Below are positions 1 to 8,745 of a stretch of 64,000 nt of DNA, one piece after another (the first letter of the stretch is position 1; each line of letters begins with the position of its first letter). Origin of the DNA: Planctomycetota bacterium (GTDB lineage Bacteria > Planctomycetota > Planctomycetia > Pirellulales > Pirellulaceae); the NCBI GenBank assembly GCA_017303505.1, contig JAFLCP010000011.1, positions 18,164 to 82,163 of the forward strand, read 5' to 3'. The notes beneath the pieces are model-generated. The model had not been told where the DNA came from and made no database searches. It saw only the letters and a list, made by a program, of their open reading frames with translations. Made by a program: the position numbers and the translations under genes.

Positions 1-639
1 ATTTCCGCGAATGTAAGGAAAAGTAAAGAGGATGATCAAACTGATAACGCCAATCAATGCGATGCCAGGATTCATTTGTGTGAGAGCGTGCGGGAAATCC
101 CTCAGAAGCTCCAGTGGCTCGGCCCCCTTGGTTGCAGAAACGCCGATGACCTCATAGGACTGCTTGGCGATAATGATCAAACCGATCGCGGCTAACATGC
201 CATGAACCGGTGTTAATGGAAAGAAATCAACCCATTTGCCAACACGAAACAGTCCGAAGAGAATTTGAACGCCCGCGGCAACAACGCCGACCCCCAATGC
301 AAGTTTGTATCCGAGCATCAACTTTTCAGTATCGCTCAAGCCTTGCCCGAATTGTCCCCCAAGGTCTGTTACCGCTCCTAACACGATCACGATCATCCCA
401 GCGGCTGGACCTTTGATCGTTAGTTCCGAATTACCGAGCAAGGTACAGATGATACCGCCAATGACTGCCGTCCAAATTCCGGCAATCGGCGGAAAGCCGC
501 TGGCACGAGCAATCGCCAAGCATAAAGGTAAGGCGATTAGAAACACCAGAAACCCTGAAATCACATCGCTGCGCACACTCGACATACGAGTTGGTGCTAC
601 CTGTTCACTTGCCGAAGCTGGCGAGTTGCTTTCACTCAT
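1..639 (-). CDS. SulP-family anion (probably bicarbonate) transporter, 3' part outside window
   Basis: The first 213 codons of an integral membrane permease are present and the reading frame runs off the window edge. The start ATG is at 639, preceded by a strong GGAGGG ribosome site at about 647-652. The N-terminus carries the SulP pattern: a short polar leader, then [20 protein letters not shown], then [15 protein letters not shown] and the [13 protein letters not shown] segment, followed by further hydrophobic helices. The SulP family moves sulfate, bicarbonate and other anions in symport with sodium or protons; cyanobacterial BicA is a bicarbonate member. The substrate cannot be read from this part, but the neighbours (NtrBC pair, dabA, dabB) make bicarbonate the best inference. 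A sigma-54 promoter lies just upstream. The C-terminal half, where a STAS domain would be expected, is not visible. Confidence 0.9.
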   Translation of the reverse strand, partial: MSESNSPASASEQVAPTRMSSVRSDVISGFLVFLIALPLCLAIARASGFPPIAGIWTAVIGGIICTLLGNSELTIKGPAAGMIVIVLGAVTDLGGQFGQGLSDTEKLMLGYKLALGVGVVAAGVQILFGLFRVGKWVDFFPLTPVHGMLAAIGLIIIAKQSYEVIGVSATKGAEPLELLRDFPHALTQMNPGIALIGVISLIILFTFPYIRGN

Positions 640-671
640 TTTCTACCCTCCAAGATTGAAGAGCAGTTAAC

Positions 672-686
672 GCAACTCCTGTGCCA
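672..686 (-). promoter_or_regulatory. Sigma-54 (-24/-12) promoter of the SulP gene
   Basis: Read on the minus strand the sequence is TGGCAC-AGGAG-TTGC, with the invariant GG and GC doublets exactly 12 bases apart; this matches the RpoN consensus TGGCAC-N5-TTGC at every consensus base. Transcription would start near 660, about 20 bases before the SulP start codon and just before its GGAGGG ribosome site. The gene directly upstream encodes an NtrC-type activator with an intact GAFTGA loop, the expected partner of such a promoter. The match and its placement are seen; use in vivo is inferred. Confidence 0.85.
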
Positions 687-728
687 TTGAAAAAAGAGGG
701 CGTTTCCTCAGAAAATGGATACTACCGA

Positions 729-742
729 CTCAAGCAATTGAG
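729..742. promoter_or_regulatory. Candidate activator-binding inverted repeat upstream of the sigma-54 promoter
   Basis: CTCAA-GCAA-TTGAG is a short perfect inverted repeat centred about 75 bp upstream of the predicted SulP transcription start. Enhancer-like sites for NtrC-type regulators are usually palindromes 70-200 bp upstream, so this is the best candidate in the 106-bp intergenic space. The arms are only 5 bp, so chance is possible. Confidence 0.3.
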
Positions 743-745
743 CAT

Positions 746-2197
746 TTACTGCTCATCCTGGCCATCATCTGCCCAGACCGTCTTTTCAATCTGAAGCCCT
801 AAGTTGCGAAGCTTGTGTCGCAAGCTCGTGCGAGTGATTCCAAGTATTTTCGCCGCTTTGACACGATTCCCCTCAACATGATTCAGAACTCGCGTAATGA
901 CGTATTTCTCAATCAAGTCGATCGCTTCTTGATGAAGGTTCTCACTCCCTTCAACAAGTCGATCGGTCACAAATTGCTCCCAAGCGAATACGGCTTCTTT
1001 TCCTGGTTCTGGACTAGTGTTTTCGCGATCTGCACCGACATGACTGGGGAGGAAATCAGGCAGTAAAACACTCCCATTCATCTTGAGAATCGCTTGCTTC
1101 AAAACACTCTGCAATTCGCGCACGTTTCCGGGCCAGCGATAGTTCGTTAAGCGTTCGAAGGCCCCATCCGTCACCTGAACGTCGCGTTTTCCCAATTCTT
1201 TCCCGATTTTGGCTCGATAATACTCAACCAACGTGGCTATGTCGTCACCTCGGTCTCGCAGCGGCGGGAGCATAATCGTGAATACATTCAAGCGATAAAA
1301 AAGGTCCCGCCTGAACTTGCCTGCCTGCACAAGTCGGTCAAGATTTGCATTGGTAGCTGCAATAATTCGCACATCGGTCGTTACGACTTCGCTCCCACCG
1401 ACTCTTTGAAACGTTTGATCCTGTAGCAATCGTAATATTTTGGCTTGCGTGGACAGAGGCATGTCACCAATCTCGTCTAAGAAGATTGTCCCGCCGTCAC
1501 ATTGCTCGAATTTTCCGATCCGCTGTTTATCCGCGCCAGTAAATGCCCCTTTTTCATTACCAAAAAGCTCACTTTCCAACAAATCTTCTGGTATCGCAGC
1601 GCAGTTAATCGCCAAGAAGGGTTTCTGGTTTCGCTGACTGTGTTGATAAATGGCCCGAGCGACTAGCTCTTTACCCGTTCCACTTTCACCCAGCACCAGG
1701 ACGGTCACGTTTTGACAAGCTACGCGTCCAATCGACTTGTATACTTCCTGCATAGCATTGCAACGACCATGCAGAATGTCGCCTTCCGTGGTGGAACTTG
1801 TTTCATCACCGAGCAAAGTTGGGGTCCGCATCAGACGGCTTGACTCCACGGCCTGCCGCACAATCCGGCGTAGCTCTTGAAGTTCCAACGGCTTCAACAG
1901 GTACTCGAATACCCCAAGCTTCATTGCCTCAATCGCCAATTCGCTCGTACCATGTCCGGTGATAAGGATCACCGGAACCCTTGAGTCAATCCGCTTCAAA
2001 TCCTCAAAAAGAGTCAAGCCTTTCGAATCTGGCAGATGAAAATCAAGCAAAACCACATCGGGGCGATTCGTCGTGAATTCTTTCAGGCCTTCTGCGGCGG
2101 TTGTTGCCGTTCGAACCCTCAAATCAGCATCCCTAAAGGCTTTTTGGAATGCGTGCCGAATAGAAGCTTCATCATCAATCAACAACAAATCAGCCAT
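746..2197 (-). CDS. NtrC-family sigma-54-dependent response regulator
   Basis: A three-domain enhancer-binding regulator of about 483 residues. The receiver domain (about 1-120) has the acidic pair in LLIDDEAS and the phospho-acceptor Asp near residue 52 in VVLLDFHLPDSKG. The central AAA+ domain (about 145-385) has Walker A GESGTGKE, the sigma-54 contact loop GAFTGA and Walker B FLDEIGDMP. The C-terminus has a Fis-type helix-turn-helix (GNRVKAAKILGITRTSLRHKL). A GTG at 2206 is in frame, but the ATG at 2197 has an AGGTGG ribosome site five bases away and is preferred. It follows the histidine kinase by 14 bp and precedes the SulP gene, whose promoter is of the sigma-54 type. It probably activates SulP when phosphorylated by the neighbouring kinase. 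Confidence 0.93.
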   Translation of the reverse strand: MADLLLIDDEASIRHAFQKAFRDADLRVRTATTAAEGLKEFTTNRPDVVLLDFHLPDSKGLTLFEDLKRIDSRVPVILITGHGTSELAIEAMKLGVFEYLLKPLELQELRRIVRQAVESSRLMRTPTLLGDETSSTTEGDILHGRCNAMQEVYKSIGRVACQNVTVLVLGESGTGKELVARAIYQHSQRNQKPFLAINCAAIPEDLLESELFGNEKGAFTGADKQRIGKFEQCDGGTIFLDEIGDMPLSTQAKILRLLQDQTFQRVGGSEVVTTDVRIIAATNANLDRLVQAGKFRRDLFYRLNVFTIMLPPLRDRGDDIATLVEYYRAKIGKELGKRDVQVTDGAFERLTNYRWPGNVRELQSVLKQAILKMNGSVLLPDFLPSHVGADRENTSPEPGKEAVFAWEQFVTDRLVEGSENLHQEAIDLIEKYVITRVLNHVEGNRVKAAKILGITRTSLRHKLRNLGLQIEKTVWADDGQDEQ

Positions 2198-2211
2198 CCG
2201 TACCACCTACT

Positions 2212-3639
2212 TCACTTGCCCAAAGGTAACCAGATAGTAAATGTTGCTCCACCGCCTGGCGTGTGCTGAGCACTGATGGCACCATTATGTTCCTCAATAA
2301 TTCTGCGACAAATAACCAGTCCTAAACCGACCCCGGTATCCTTGCTGCTACTGAAGGCTTGAAAAAGATTGGATAGTGCTTCATCGCTAAAGCCTACTCC
2401 ATTATCGATGACATCGATTCGAACGCCACCACCGGCTAATTGGGTTCGCAGCGTCAGACTTCCACCATTAGGCATCGCATCCAATGCATTGATTGCCAAA
2501 TTCACAAGTACCTGCTGCAATTGAGCCTTATCTACGACAAATTCAATGTCACCGTTTAAGGTATCCACAGTCACCATGACGCGTTGACGTTTTGCTCTTC
2601 CCCCAATCAAATCCAGGGTGCAATCGAGCACATCGTTGAGCTCTACCAACCTTCGTTCAGGTTTGGGCAAGCGCGCAAACGCAAGGAATGTTTGTAGTGA
2701 GCGTTCCATCCGCCGCACTTCCGATTCAATGATCTTTAAGTCATTTCGGCTCAAAATCCCATCTTCCTCTAAGCCCGTTTGGACCAGCATTTTCACTGAC
2801 GTGAGTGGGTTGCGAAGTTCATGTCCCACCCCAGCAGCCAGCTTTCCCAATGATGCGAGTTGTTCGGAACGAACCATTTGCGTTTCACGATGGTGTAGTT
2901 GACCGATTATGGCCACAATTCGTTCGTCGAGATCTTCTAACGCTTCGTGAAGACCGCTGAATCCCTCGTTTTCTTGCACCGCCACTTCGGGAGTTTCTGG
3001 CGACAATTTGCCAGCCACATCGTGAATTTGAATGCGCAGTTTGTGGATCGAACGAGTCAATAGTCGAGCGACTGTATATCCAAACATCAACCCCGCTATC
3101 CCACCTAGAATACTGACCATTGCAACGCCCCAAGCCAATTGGCTTAGAACTCTCTCGTGCGCAGAAGTAACAGTTTCTATTTGTTGGTCATTGTAGGCTT
3201 CAATTTCGCGAACCGGCAACAGAACATTGGTCTGCAAGAATTTGATCGTACTTACTAACTCCTCATTCTTCACCGCTTCAGAGGTTGAGGTCGCCTTCTC
3301 CCATAAGCTCAAATACTGCGCAAAACCATCGACAATAATCTGCACCAGTCGCTGCTCTTCCGCATGATCCGCATATTTTTGTATCGCCGAAATCTGCATG
3401 AGCGCTTTTGAATGAAGCTCAGCAACACCCTCAACTTGATTCGTTTCGAGGGCAACTAGCGTATTGAGCGTGCCACGAAAATCAGCAGCCGCAGCTCGGC
3501 TAGAGACGTTCTCGCGCAGCACCCGCGTGATCCGCGCTTGCTCAAACAGCAACCCCACCGCAGTATAGACCGTCAATCCTGTCAACAGGACGCCCGCGAC
3601 CAACACCGGGTAAAGGTAGCGGATTCCAATGATCTTCAT
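2212..3639 (-). CDS. Membrane-bound NtrB-like sensor histidine kinase
   Basis: A 475-residue sensor kinase. Transmembrane helix 1 is at about 8-31 and helix 2 at about 168-193, enclosing a periplasmic helical region of about 135 residues. A linker leads to a HisKA domain with the H-box GHELRNPLTSV (His near 273). The ATPase domain has the N-box LVNLAINALDAM, the G1 box DNGVGFS and the G2 box GVGLGLVICRRI. The gene ends 14 bp before the response-regulator start, so the two are cotranscribed and form a cognate pair. The start codon has GGAG upstream, immediately after a strong hairpin that separates it from dabA. The sensed signal is unknown; carbon supply is a plausible guess from the context only. 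Confidence 0.92.
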   Translation of the reverse strand: MKIIGIRYLYPVLVAGVLLTGLTVYTAVGLLFEQARITRVLRENVSSRAAAADFRGTLNTLVALETNQVEGVAELHSKALMQISAIQKYADHAEEQRLVQIIVDGFAQYLSLWEKATSTSEAVKNEELVSTIKFLQTNVLLPVREIEAYNDQQIETVTSAHERVLSQLAWGVAMVSILGGIAGLMFGYTVARLLTRSIHKLRIQIHDVAGKLSPETPEVAVQENEGFSGLHEALEDLDERIVAIIGQLHHRETQMVRSEQLASLGKLAAGVGHELRNPLTSVKMLVQTGLEEDGILSRNDLKIIESEVRRMERSLQTFLAFARLPKPERRLVELNDVLDCTLDLIGGRAKRQRVMVTVDTLNGDIEFVVDKAQLQQVLVNLAINALDAMPNGGSLTLRTQLAGGGVRIDVIDNGVGFSDEALSNLFQAFSSSKDTGVGLGLVICRRIIEEHNGAISAQHTPGGGATFTIWLPLGK

Positions 3640-3655
3640 TCGAGCTCCAACCGAA

Positions 3656-3681
3656 CAGCCGCTTCATACTTGAAGCGGCTG
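3656..3681 (-). terminator. Perfect 11-bp hairpin between dabA and the histidine kinase gene
   Basis: CAGCCGCTTCA and TGAAGCGGCTG form a perfect 11-bp stem with a TACT loop, about 90 bp past the dabA stop and only 16 bp before the kinase start codon. On the minus strand the stem is followed by TTCGGTT, not a clean U-tract, so it may be a weak terminator, an attenuator or an mRNA stability element that sets different levels of dabAB and the regulatory genes. Confidence 0.6.
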
Positions 3682-3769
3682 CACTTGCTTACAAAATCTT
3701 TAATCAGGTCTCATACGATGTTTCCATCATCACCTAAACTCCTCTGCGAATCTTGCGCCAAAACAATCC

Positions 3770-6298
3770 TTAATTCTTTGCAAGCTTCAGCCATCGACCT
3801 TCAGGTTCTCTTTCCAAGAGTCCTGAATTCCCCCAACAAGTCAAGTGTATCCAACCATTGCGAACAAGATTCTGCACGATGGGATGCTTTTCAATCACCC
3901 GATCGATCGCTTCCGGTTTTGCATACAGGAAAACCGACAAGCGTAGCGGTTCATGTTGGAACTTCTCCCCATCGTGCACAGACTGCCAAGGGAGTCCTGT
4001 TTTCAGGTCGCCACCATTACCTTCTACAACTCCCACACCACCCATCACACTGTGCAGCACTTTGTTCCCGCTTCCAAATGATTTGGGATCAACGGTTGAG
4101 AAGTAGTATTGAGTATTAATCCAGTGAGCAACCACCACCGGTGCGGTCAGGATCAATTCCAGGATGGTCCCCTCTTCATCAGTGGCTGGATCATAGCTAT
4201 GCAAAAAGACTCGTCCATCAAGAGTTAGCCCCTTGGTCAAATCGCGTGGAGCCGCAATAAACGCTGCGTTGTTGACCAGTCCCCACTCAGGTCGCACCTC
4301 AGACCAATCCAGCGCCCGTCGGTAAACACTATCTTGCGCATTACTGCCAAAGCGATTGTTTCGTTCAACCTGAGCGCGATGCGTTGCTTGCGGTAATGCC
4401 TTTCGAAGTACAGCCAACTCCTCCTTAGCAGCTGACGAAATCCCATCTTCTTCAAAAAACGAGATCTCGTCTGTTGTGGTGTTGTGCAACGCAGCCATAA
4501 ACCAACATTCTTCAGCGATGTCGATCCCATCTTGGCGAAGCACTTTTCTTACTTCTGGATCATTGAGCAATTGGGCTGCCATTCGAGCGTTGCTTTCTCC
4601 GGAATGACCGCCACATGCACCGCAATCCAAACTGGCTTGGAATGGATTATTTGTAGATTGGCTACCATGTCCCACAAAAACAACTAGAGTTCCCAGGCGT
4701 TTCTTGAGTCCCAGGTTATGCAAGATGCCTTTAGCCAAAGCAGCCCGCTCTGTTAACTCGATGTTCGCTTGCAGTCCCGAACTCTTTCGGATCAAGTTTG
4801 CCACCGTCTGGCCATCGTGAGTAAGCCGGTCCTTCTTCCAACGCCATGACCGAACCGAAGGTGAGAGTCGTTGTATGAGTTTGGGTAAGTACGTTAGACC
4901 AAGTGTCTCGACATAACCGAAGCAAGCCACAGCCGACGAACCTAATTGCTCGATGAGAGAACGGACAGCAACAGGTTTCTTACAGGGCTGGCTAGCGTGG
5001 CAATCACACCCTGTACCTGAACTCGTTTCATGAACATGAAACTTTGGACTTAAGAGCACAGGTAATTGATTCACCGATCCATCATTCTCAGCAGAATGAA
5101 GTTGGAACGGGAGGCCAAAGAACCCTGCGAAACCAAGAGTTTCCACCTCTGGCGAAACCCATTCAATTTGTCTTCGCAACACTTCAGATCGAACGTCAAT
5201 ACAAAAGACCATTTGTGTTGCACTCGCAGTTCGCTTAACAACTGCTTCTGGTCTTTCATGAGGCAAGGCTAGGCTTAGATTCTGGCGATAACGTGCTTCG
5301 CAAGCAACTAGGCCTGCGAACCTTGCCAAATCCGTTACTAGTCGCTCCCTTGTCTCAGTATCTTTTTCTTGACTCTCCGAATGGGTCGGCCACAGCTTGA
5401 AACTTTCACGATCTGGATACACTCGAGCCAAACATGCATCGTACGCCAGCCGAACTGCCAACAATCCGACAAGTTCATCGTCGTCCAAATCCGCGATAGA
5501 TTTCCCGAATTGTAAACCTTGGATATATGAGGCCCAACCTACGACTGAATTCCACTGTGCGAGCAGAAATCCTCGCCAATGTTTTTGTGGAACTTCGAAC
5601 CATCGCAAAAGTGCGACAATACAATCGACGGGTGATTCCGGGAGTTCGCCAATGGTCTGTCGAAAATCTCGAAGGCCAAGCCAGTCCATTCGGTAGTCGA
5701 CTTGCTTGAGCGTCTGCCATGCGGAATATAGCCCACGATTCTTATAGGGATGTTGCCAAGCTGTGTTCCCATCTGCATACAGTGAACCGCAGTGCCGAGA
5801 AATCTCCTCAACAATTACATTCTCCCAAGTTATCTCGCCAGAATAACTCACTTGCTCTGCAAAAGTTTGATACTCTTTCTGGTGTGTTACCTGCGAGTCA
5901 GCCTTCGAGGCCAACACGGAGAGAATCTCTTCTTCCGAAACAGAGTAAGCTTCAAGCAAGACTTCGAAGCGCTCGCGAACTTGCGAACACGCTTGGACAA
6001 TATCCGCCTTCGACAACGTCCCTTGTGTCAGATGCTTTCGATAATGTTCGATGGGCATCAACAGCTCCGCATCCCGCACGCTTTGCACTTCTCGCATCGC
6101 TTGTAGCAGGTTCATGTCGTTGTAACCATGCAGTGGATTCACCGCCACAAAGTCGCGCAATGGCCACTGTGGAGCTAGGCGAGCAATCAGCTTGGGCAGC
6201 AAATCCAATGCCTGTTGGCGCTCGTTCAATGAAACCATGGGAAGGTCAAATTTGTTCTTCACAGTTTTTTCCGAGCTGGTGATGAATGAATTAGACAT
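3770..6298 (-). CDS. dabA: DabA-type inorganic carbon transporter subunit (DUF2309)
   Basis: An 842-residue protein of the DUF2309/DabA family, the cytoplasmic zinc-containing, beta-carbonic-anhydrase-like subunit of the DAB inorganic-carbon pump. The expected zinc and active-site residues are visible: Cys366 and Asp368 in MVFCIDVRSEVLRR, and His544 and Cys559 in FVGHGSQSTNNPFQASLDCG. N-terminal blocks such as LAPQWPLRDFVAVNPLHGYND are also typical. The family hydrates CO2 to bicarbonate, with activity driven by the ion gradient through the partner DabB. The start ATG overlaps the dabB stop by 8 bp (ATGTCTAA), giving translational coupling, with GGAAAGGAAAG upstream. Length is within the family range. 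A hairpin follows the gene. Confidence 0.95.
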   Translation of the reverse strand: MSNSFITSSEKTVKNKFDLPMVSLNERQQALDLLPKLIARLAPQWPLRDFVAVNPLHGYNDMNLLQAMREVQSVRDAELLMPIEHYRKHLTQGTLSKADIVQACSQVRERFEVLLEAYSVSEEEILSVLASKADSQVTHQKEYQTFAEQVSYSGEITWENVIVEEISRHCGSLYADGNTAWQHPYKNRGLYSAWQTLKQVDYRMDWLGLRDFRQTIGELPESPVDCIVALLRWFEVPQKHWRGFLLAQWNSVVGWASYIQGLQFGKSIADLDDDELVGLLAVRLAYDACLARVYPDRESFKLWPTHSESQEKDTETRERLVTDLARFAGLVACEARYRQNLSLALPHERPEAVVKRTASATQMVFCIDVRSEVLRRQIEWVSPEVETLGFAGFFGLPFQLHSAENDGSVNQLPVLLSPKFHVHETSSGTGCDCHASQPCKKPVAVRSLIEQLGSSAVACFGYVETLGLTYLPKLIQRLSPSVRSWRWKKDRLTHDGQTVANLIRKSSGLQANIELTERAALAKGILHNLGLKKRLGTLVVFVGHGSQSTNNPFQASLDCGACGGHSGESNARMAAQLLNDPEVRKVLRQDGIDIAEECWFMAALHNTTTDEISFFEEDGISSAAKEELAVLRKALPQATHRAQVERNNRFGSNAQDSVYRRALDWSEVRPEWGLVNNAAFIAAPRDLTKGLTLDGRVFLHSYDPATDEEGTILELILTAPVVVAHWINTQYYFSTVDPKSFGSGNKVLHSVMGGVGVVEGNGGDLKTGLPWQSVHDGEKFQHEPLRLSVFLYAKPEAIDRVIEKHPIVQNLVRNGWIHLTCWGNSGLLEREPEGRWLKLAKN

Positions 6299-7904
6299 TG
6301 CTTTCCTTTCCGCTGATCAAGGCTGGGCCCAGGTAATTTTGCTTGGCTTTGAAGAGTGCCACAAAACGATGCGCAATCAAGTCGAGATACAATTCGTTAG
6401 CCATGTGTGCATAGAGTCTTCTCGTAAACGGATGCTTTGGGGCTTGCTCAACCAGGACTTGAATCCCCCAGAGAGCAAAGAATGTCGTCGCCACATACGC
6501 TAGGTTGAACCATTGCCAAACCGTCATGCCATCCGTCGAATGAGGAACTGAATCTCTCAAGTACCATTGTGCCATCAACGTGACGCCGAAGTAGATCGAT
6601 CCCATACCGACCGCAAGAGCGGCTGTTCGGATTGGGCTTTGGTAGGCTTGCCACACTCGCAGTACAAGCGTTTGAACCGCCAGAGCAAAGACCATTACCA
6701 GGGGAAGTTTCGCGATTGAGAACCAGTCCAGGTAAACACACACGGAGAAGGGGATAACCATTCCCACCAGACTGCACAACAAGATGCTCGCCGCATACCC
6801 CACTCCGCTATTTGTCTGCTTTGTGGCGGCCTGCGGGGAGATCGCCGGCGAGCGTAGGGTTCCCGCACTGAGAAAGGCGTACGATTTGTAAAGCGAATGG
6901 GCGATGATATGGAGGAAAGCCGCCGAGAAAGCTCCCAACCCACACTGCAACATCATCATTCCCATTTGAGCAATCGTCGAATACGCCAAGCTACGTTTCA
7001 CATTGGTTTGCGTCAACATAATCGCCGCCCCGATGACCGCCGTAAGACCACCCAATATGACAAGGATCGTCATGGCAACTGGAGCCATTTCCAAAAGTGG
7101 ACTGACTCGTATCAGTAGATAACCTCCGGCGTTGATAACACCCGCATGCATAAGGGCTGAAACGGGAGTAGGTGTTTCCATCGTGTCGGGCAGCCAAGTG
7201 TGGAACGGAAATTGCGCTGATTTCGTCAGACCACCCAAGACCAGAAGGATCGCCGCCCACGTTAGCTCTGGACGCTGCGATAGCTCAGCGGCTGAAACAT
7301 CAATCATTCGAAACAACTCAGCGTAGTCCAGTGTTCCGCAGACTCGATAAATGAGAGCGATAGCGCCAATCAAGAAGGCATCGCCGAATCGACTGATGAC
7401 AAACTTCTTAAAGGCCACTCTCTGTGCATTCGGACGATCACCGTAGTGCGTTAGCAATTGATGTAAACCGAAACTGGTAAGAACCCAAGCGACGAAAAAG
7501 ACCATCAAGTTAGCAGCCAGGACCATCGTACAAACGGCGGCGAGAGTGAAACTTAACCAGCGTACAAAACGCCCCTGCCTTTTCTCACCTTGAAGATAGC
7601 GGCCAGAATAAAGGAGCACTGCCAAACCGACAAAGCTCACCAGCAAGTACATCGTGAGCGATAAGCGATCACAGAAAATGGCAATGGAGATTCCATTCCA
7701 ATGCACAGGTTCAAAGGCATGGGGCAGGAAGGGCTCGATGAAACTCATGATGCAGCCCCATAATGCGCATACGAGGTTGGCGACCATCGCACCTCGAGCG
7801 ACGGTCAGCATCGCTCCTACATTTCCGTTAGCGATACGCGACGGAATCGCCGCTACCCCCCATTGCAACAGGACAGCCATAAAAACCGCCGGCTCGAACC
7901 CCAT
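6291..7904 (-). CDS. dabB: DabB-type proton-conducting membrane subunit (NuoL/MrpA-like)
   Basis: A polytopic membrane protein of about 537 residues related to the antiporter-like subunits of complex I. Characteristic segments include GLTKSAQFPFHTWLPDTM, ALMHAGVINAGGYLLIR and VKRSLAYSTIAQMGMMM, with the conserved lysines of the proton path. It lacks the long C-terminal lateral helix of true NuoL and lies directly before dabA, as expected for DabB, which provides ion flux to energise DabA. The frame extends upstream to 7955, but the ATG at 7904 has GGAGGGGGG right before it and is preferred. It is first gene of the minus-strand operon, with a promoter near 7992-8020 and a divergent regulator gene opposite. 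Confidence 0.9.
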   Translation of the reverse strand: MGFEPAVFMAVLLQWGVAAIPSRIANGNVGAMLTVARGAMVANLVCALWGCIMSFIEPFLPHAFEPVHWNGISIAIFCDRLSLTMYLLVSFVGLAVLLYSGRYLQGEKRQGRFVRWLSFTLAAVCTMVLAANLMVFFVAWVLTSFGLHQLLTHYGDRPNAQRVAFKKFVISRFGDAFLIGAIALIYRVCGTLDYAELFRMIDVSAAELSQRPELTWAAILLVLGGLTKSAQFPFHTWLPDTMETPTPVSALMHAGVINAGGYLLIRVSPLLEMAPVAMTILVILGGLTAVIGAAIMLTQTNVKRSLAYSTIAQMGMMMLQCGLGAFSAAFLHIIAHSLYKSYAFLSAGTLRSPAISPQAATKQTNSGVGYAASILLCSLVGMVIPFSVCVYLDWFSIAKLPLVMVFALAVQTLVLRVWQAYQSPIRTAALAVGMGSIYFGVTLMAQWYLRDSVPHSTDGMTVWQWFNLAYVATTFFALWGIQVLVEQAPKHPFTRRLYAHMANELYLDLIAHRFVALFKAKQNYLGPALISGKESNV

Positions 7905-7991
7905 GACGCCCCCCTCCACTGCCGTGACTTTGTTTGCCGAACACCTCAGTCGCATTCACACGAACGCCGTATCGCGACTTCCAATTCACGA

Positions 7992-8020
7992 AATGTAATA
8001 CACGACATTTTTTTCGTCAA
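7992..8020 (-). promoter_or_regulatory. Candidate vegetative promoter of dabBA
   Basis: On the minus strand TTGACG (8015-8020) is followed after 17 bp by TACATT (7992-7997), a reasonable -35/-10 pair. It lies about 90 bp upstream of the dabB start in the dabB/regulator divergent region. Confidence 0.5.
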
Positions 8021-8036
8021 TTCCTTGTCGTATAAT
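8002..8036 (+). promoter_or_regulatory. Inverted repeat and -10 box between dabB and the divergent regulator
   Basis: ACGACA (8002-8007) and TGTCGT (8026-8031) are inverted repeats that flank the minus-strand -35 box. A perfect TATAAT (8031-8036) on the plus strand adjoins the right arm and could serve the regulator gene, although no good -35 box is visible. A regulator bound to the repeat could control both directions; this is inference. Confidence 0.35.
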
Positions 8037-8181
8037 TTCTTGAATCTTTGCGGAAGTGTGCAAAAATAGACGTCGGGAACTTCGTAACTTGAAATTCGCG
8101 ATTTGAAAGTCGCCCTTTTCCTGATACATTAGTCCCAATAACCACTCATCTGGGCTATATTCCCCACCTAGGACCACGGGT

Positions 8182-8619
8182 ATGGCAAACAAAAATGCAG
8201 GAAAAACGGACCCATCGACTGCGATCGACAAGAAAAAACGGTCCTCCAGCGAATTAACCTCGCTCCCCACCGCCACCGTTGCAATTGCAACTCCTGGGAC
8301 TGCAACGGAAGGGCTAGCCAGTGAATCAAGCACCAAAAAAACCGGCTGGACTTTCCTGACCAATCACTCCCATGTCATCATTCTGTTGGCCCGCCAACCT
8401 GATATGGTTCTGCGAGAGGTCGCTTCAGAAATCGGAATCACCGAACGAGCCGTCCAACGAATTATTGCGGACTTAGAAGAAGATGGATTTCTGATCCGTG
8501 AAAAGATTGGCCGCCAAAACCACTACCGCGTCGTCCGTGACTTGCCTCTTCGCCACCCGATCGAAGGGCATAAATTCATTGGCGATCTTGTCGATCTTAT
8601 CCTTTTGCGCAAGAAATAA
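8182..8619 (+). CDS. Winged helix-turn-helix transcriptional regulator, divergent from dabBA
   Basis: A 145-residue DNA-binding protein. Residues 1-55 are polar and low complexity (rich in Ala, Thr, Ser and Lys). Residues of about 58-118 form a winged helix: [19 protein letters not shown], then the recognition region [20 protein letters not shown] and the wing [14 protein letters not shown]. This resembles the ArsR/MarR/Lrp-like single-domain regulators common in planctomycetes. The gene is transcribed away from dabB with a shared intergenic region containing an inverted repeat, so control of the carbon-uptake operon is a fair inference. No ligand-binding domain is visible, so the signal cannot be named. 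Confidence 0.85.
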   Translation: MANKNAGKTDPSTAIDKKKRSSSELTSLPTATVAIATPGTATEGLASESSTKKTGWTFLTNHSHVIILLARQPDMVLREVASEIGITERAVQRIIADLEEDGFLIREKIGRQNHYRVVRDLPLRHPIEGHKFIGDLVDLILLRKK

Positions 8620-8745
8620 TCTCAATCATTACCCAGACCTGATCAGAGCGACTTTTTGCCTCACAACCTCAAGCAGGATAATATAGGATAATCAAGTACG
8701 ATTTATCCCGCCTCCTGCAGTGAGCCCCCCGTGTCCCCCCGAAAA

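Noticed and set aside
500..516. TGGCAC inside the SulP gene on the plus strand
   Set aside because: No TTGC at the required spacing follows, so it is not a sigma-54 promoter.
7986..8363. Open frame of 125 codons on the minus strand across the dabB/regulator intergenic space
   Set aside because: It lies mostly antisense to the regulator gene and crosses the promoter region; its composition is not protein-like at the end, and the regulator frame has a clear winged helix.
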